From: Azospirillum brasilense
Lineage (GTDB): Bacteria; Pseudomonadota; Alphaproteobacteria; Azospirillales; Azospirillaceae
Length of the DNA stretch: 64,000 bases
Direction of reading: 5' to 3'
NCBI RefSeq assembly: GCF_022023855.1
Contig: NZ_CP059451.1
Span: forward strand, 799,244-863,243
Positions within the stretch are counted from its first letter, which is position 1; every line of letters begins with the position of its first letter. The notes under the pieces are model-generated. The model worked only from the letters and a program-made list of their open reading frames with translations. It was not told the DNA's origin and searched no databases. Position numbers and translations under genes: made by a program. Below, in pieces: positions 62,499-64,000 of this stretch.

Positions 62499-64000
62499 GA
62501 CCAGTCCTCCACGGCGTAGGGCAGCAGAGGAATCGGGGCCGGCCCGACCGCGCCGTCCCCGGCCGGTTCGGGAAGCGTCTGCGGACGATCGGTCGCGATG
62601 GGCGGCGGGCACGGCAGGTCCTCGGCGTCCGTAAGATGCGCAACCCGCTGTGCCGCCCGCCGCGCCCGTTTCGTCTGTGCCGCGGCTTCGGCCACCAGGG
62701 CGCGTTGGGCTTCCACCGCGTCGAAGATCAGCTGTTCGTCGACCGCGGCCCGACCCTGTTCGCGGAGTCGGCGCTGGGCCTCTCGGTGCTCCCACAGGCT
62801 GATGGGAGGCCGGGCGAGATCGCGATAGCGGATCGGCCAACGGGTTCCGTCGGGCGCCTCCAGCCAGATGCGGGACAGGTCGCGCGGATCGAAACGCACG
62901 GGCAGGCGCGTCTCCACCCGCCCGGCCCACACGCTCAGCACGTCGTCCCAGTAGTGGATGTTGAACAGGCGGATGCCATCGCGCCGAACCATCCGCTCTT
63001 GGCAGGGCAGCAGGTCGACCAGAAAGCCGTCGAGGTCGCAGGGAACCCGCACCGCTTCGGGGCGGCGGGCGAGGGCACCGGTCCAGGCGGCCGACGGTGG
63101 CAGGCCGATACCGTCGTGCACGTCCGCGTGATAGGGCCCGACGATCTGGATCGCCAGCCATTTCTCAAGCTCTGCCAGCGTCAGCGCCGCGTGCCGTTCG
63201 GGATCGTAGTTGCCACGTTCGGCCACGTTGGCGAAGGTGGTGCCCGGCAGCAGATGAGCCTCCCCCATCATCGTGCCGATCAGCCGTTCGATGTGGCCGC
63301 CGTAATGCGGCGTGCGGACCGGGCGGTGGAGAAGGTCAATGCCGTGCTCCTCGGCGCCGCGCTTGAGGGCCTGGGCGCGGAACTCCTTGGCATTATCAAG
63401 GTGCAGGGCATCGGGAAGACCGGACACCAGCCAGGGAGCGGTGATGTCGCGCGCCGCCAGCCACGCCTCCTTGGGGGCGACGGCATGGTGAAGAGCCAAG
63501 GCCACCGACGCCGACGAGGGGGCCTCCAGCGTCAGGTGAAAACCGGCGACCATGCGGCTGGCGATGTCGATGGCCAGGGTGAGCCAGGGCCTTTGGATGG
63601 GAAGGCGGTGCCGGTCATCGACGACGAAGACATCGACCAGTGTGTGGTCGACCTGCACGACCTGCAGCGCCCACTCCGCGGTGTAAGGTGACGTCACGGG
63701 CCGGAGACGCGCCGCCGCCTTGCGGTAGCCCTCGCGGTCGGTCATCACCGCTCGGGCGTCCAGCCGGTCGAGACGGGCCTTGATGGCGTCCCAGGAGGGT
63801 GGGCGCAGGCTCTGGGCGCGGCAGTCGTGGGCGATGTGGCGGACCAGCGCGCTCACCGATGGCTTCTGGCGCGTCCGCCAGACGTCGCGGATGGCGGCCT
63901 CGATAACCGCCTCGATCGGTGCGGGCAGGCGCTTGGTCCCGGAGGGCTGGCCGCGTTGCGGACGGACCAGCGCGCTGGTCACCGGGGCCGCCCGATAGGC
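62495..64000 (-). CDS. tniA: TniA/TnsB-type DDE transposase, module 2, 5' end outside the window
   Basis: At least 500 residues with DDE core residues in VVQVDHTLVDVF, ALHLDNAKEF and YGGHIERLIGT, and a C-terminal Mu-type barrel with RIWLEAPDGTRWPIRYRDL. A GTG at 63982 begins an open frame, but the frame stays open to the right edge (RYRAAPV), and relatives have about 50 more N-terminal residues, so the gene is partial here. It is diverged from tniA of module 1 (DDE motifs differ) and oriented toward it. Confidence 0.9.
   Translation of the reverse strand, partial: AYRAAPVTSALVRPQRGQPSGTKRLPAPIEAVIEAAIRDVWRTRQKPSVSALVRHIAHDCRAQSLRPPSWDAIKARLDRLDARAVMTDREGYRKAAARLRPVTSPYTAEWALQVVQVDHTLVDVFVVDDRHRLPIQRPWLTLAIDIASRMVAGFHLTLEAPSSASVALALHHAVAPKEAWLAARDITAPWLVSGLPDALHLDNAKEFRAQALKRGAEEHGIDLLHRPVRTPHYGGHIERLIGTMMGEAHLLPGTTFANVAERGNYDPERHAALTLAELEKWLAIQIVGPYHADVHDGIGLPPSAAWTGALARRPEAVRVPCDLDGFLVDLLPCQERMVRRDGIRLFNIHYWDDVLSVWAGRVETRLPVRFDPRDLSRIWLEAPDGTRWPIRYRDLARPPISLWEHREAQRRLREQGRAAVDEQLIFDAVEAQRALVAEAAAQTKRARRAAQRVAHLTDAEDLPCPPPIATDRPQTLPEPAGDGAVGPAPIPLLPYAVEDWS

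Overview
The window is GC-rich and reads like an accessory replicon (chromid, megaplasmid or island) of an alphaproteobacterium. An NDUFS4-type complex I subunit, FixK/FNR-like and FixJ-like regulators, HisKA_2 kinases and a gene-transfer-agent-type holin together fit Rhodospirillales, with Azospirillum as the best guess. This placement rests on protein style, not on a database match.

Bases 1-31,334 form a stress-tolerance island: dnaK (5' end outside), clpB, an NDUFS4-like gene, hsp20, DUF1269 and PRC-barrel envelope proteins, an LLM-class oxidoreductase, a DegP/HtrA protease, a universal stress protein, a cytosolic DsbA-like protein, a peroxiredoxin, a DUF5335-sigma factor-release-factor-like operon, cbpA-cbpM, trxC, a TMEM175 channel, a Crp/Fnr regulator, a hybrid kinase fused to a FixJ-type regulator, a PEBP protein, DUF2267 and a ComEA-like HhH protein. 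Perfect TTGAC-N4-GTCAA palindromes lie upstream of the peroxiredoxin, trxC and DUF5335 genes and suggest one regulon, plausibly run by the Crp/Fnr protein encoded at 20385-21068. The island is cut by a 2.0-kb IS5-type transposon carrying a DUF2279 gene and by Tn3 debris.

Bases 31,335-41,300 hold signalling and polysaccharide genes: a 7TM-type kinase with an NtrC-like regulator, a HisKA_2 kinase, a lysozyme, an HlyD-like protein translationally coupled to a PilZ-containing processive glycosyltransferase, and a cache-HAMP sensor without an output domain.

Bases 41,300-52,830 are a low-constraint zone: two partial DUF6527 genes, AT-rich orphan secreted proteins, a single-domain response regulator, a frameshifted 3TM holin, an IS21-type element nested in a dead IS1182-type element that itself sits in a palindrome, a SnoaL-like protein, a higBA toxin-antitoxin pair and an HNH remnant.

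Bases 52,850-55,373 are a cold-shock cluster (rhlE, DUF6481, cspA). From 55,500 to the right edge lie two convergent Tn5053/Tn7-like transposition modules: tniA-tniB-tniQ-resolvase on the + strand and tniQ-tniB-tniA on the - strand, the last running off the window.

Several otherwise good genes are broken by 1-2 base changes in G runs or CG repeats (near 12,403, 22,038, 26,157, 45,173, 59,974 and 61,745). Either the assembly has small indel errors or the region is decaying.
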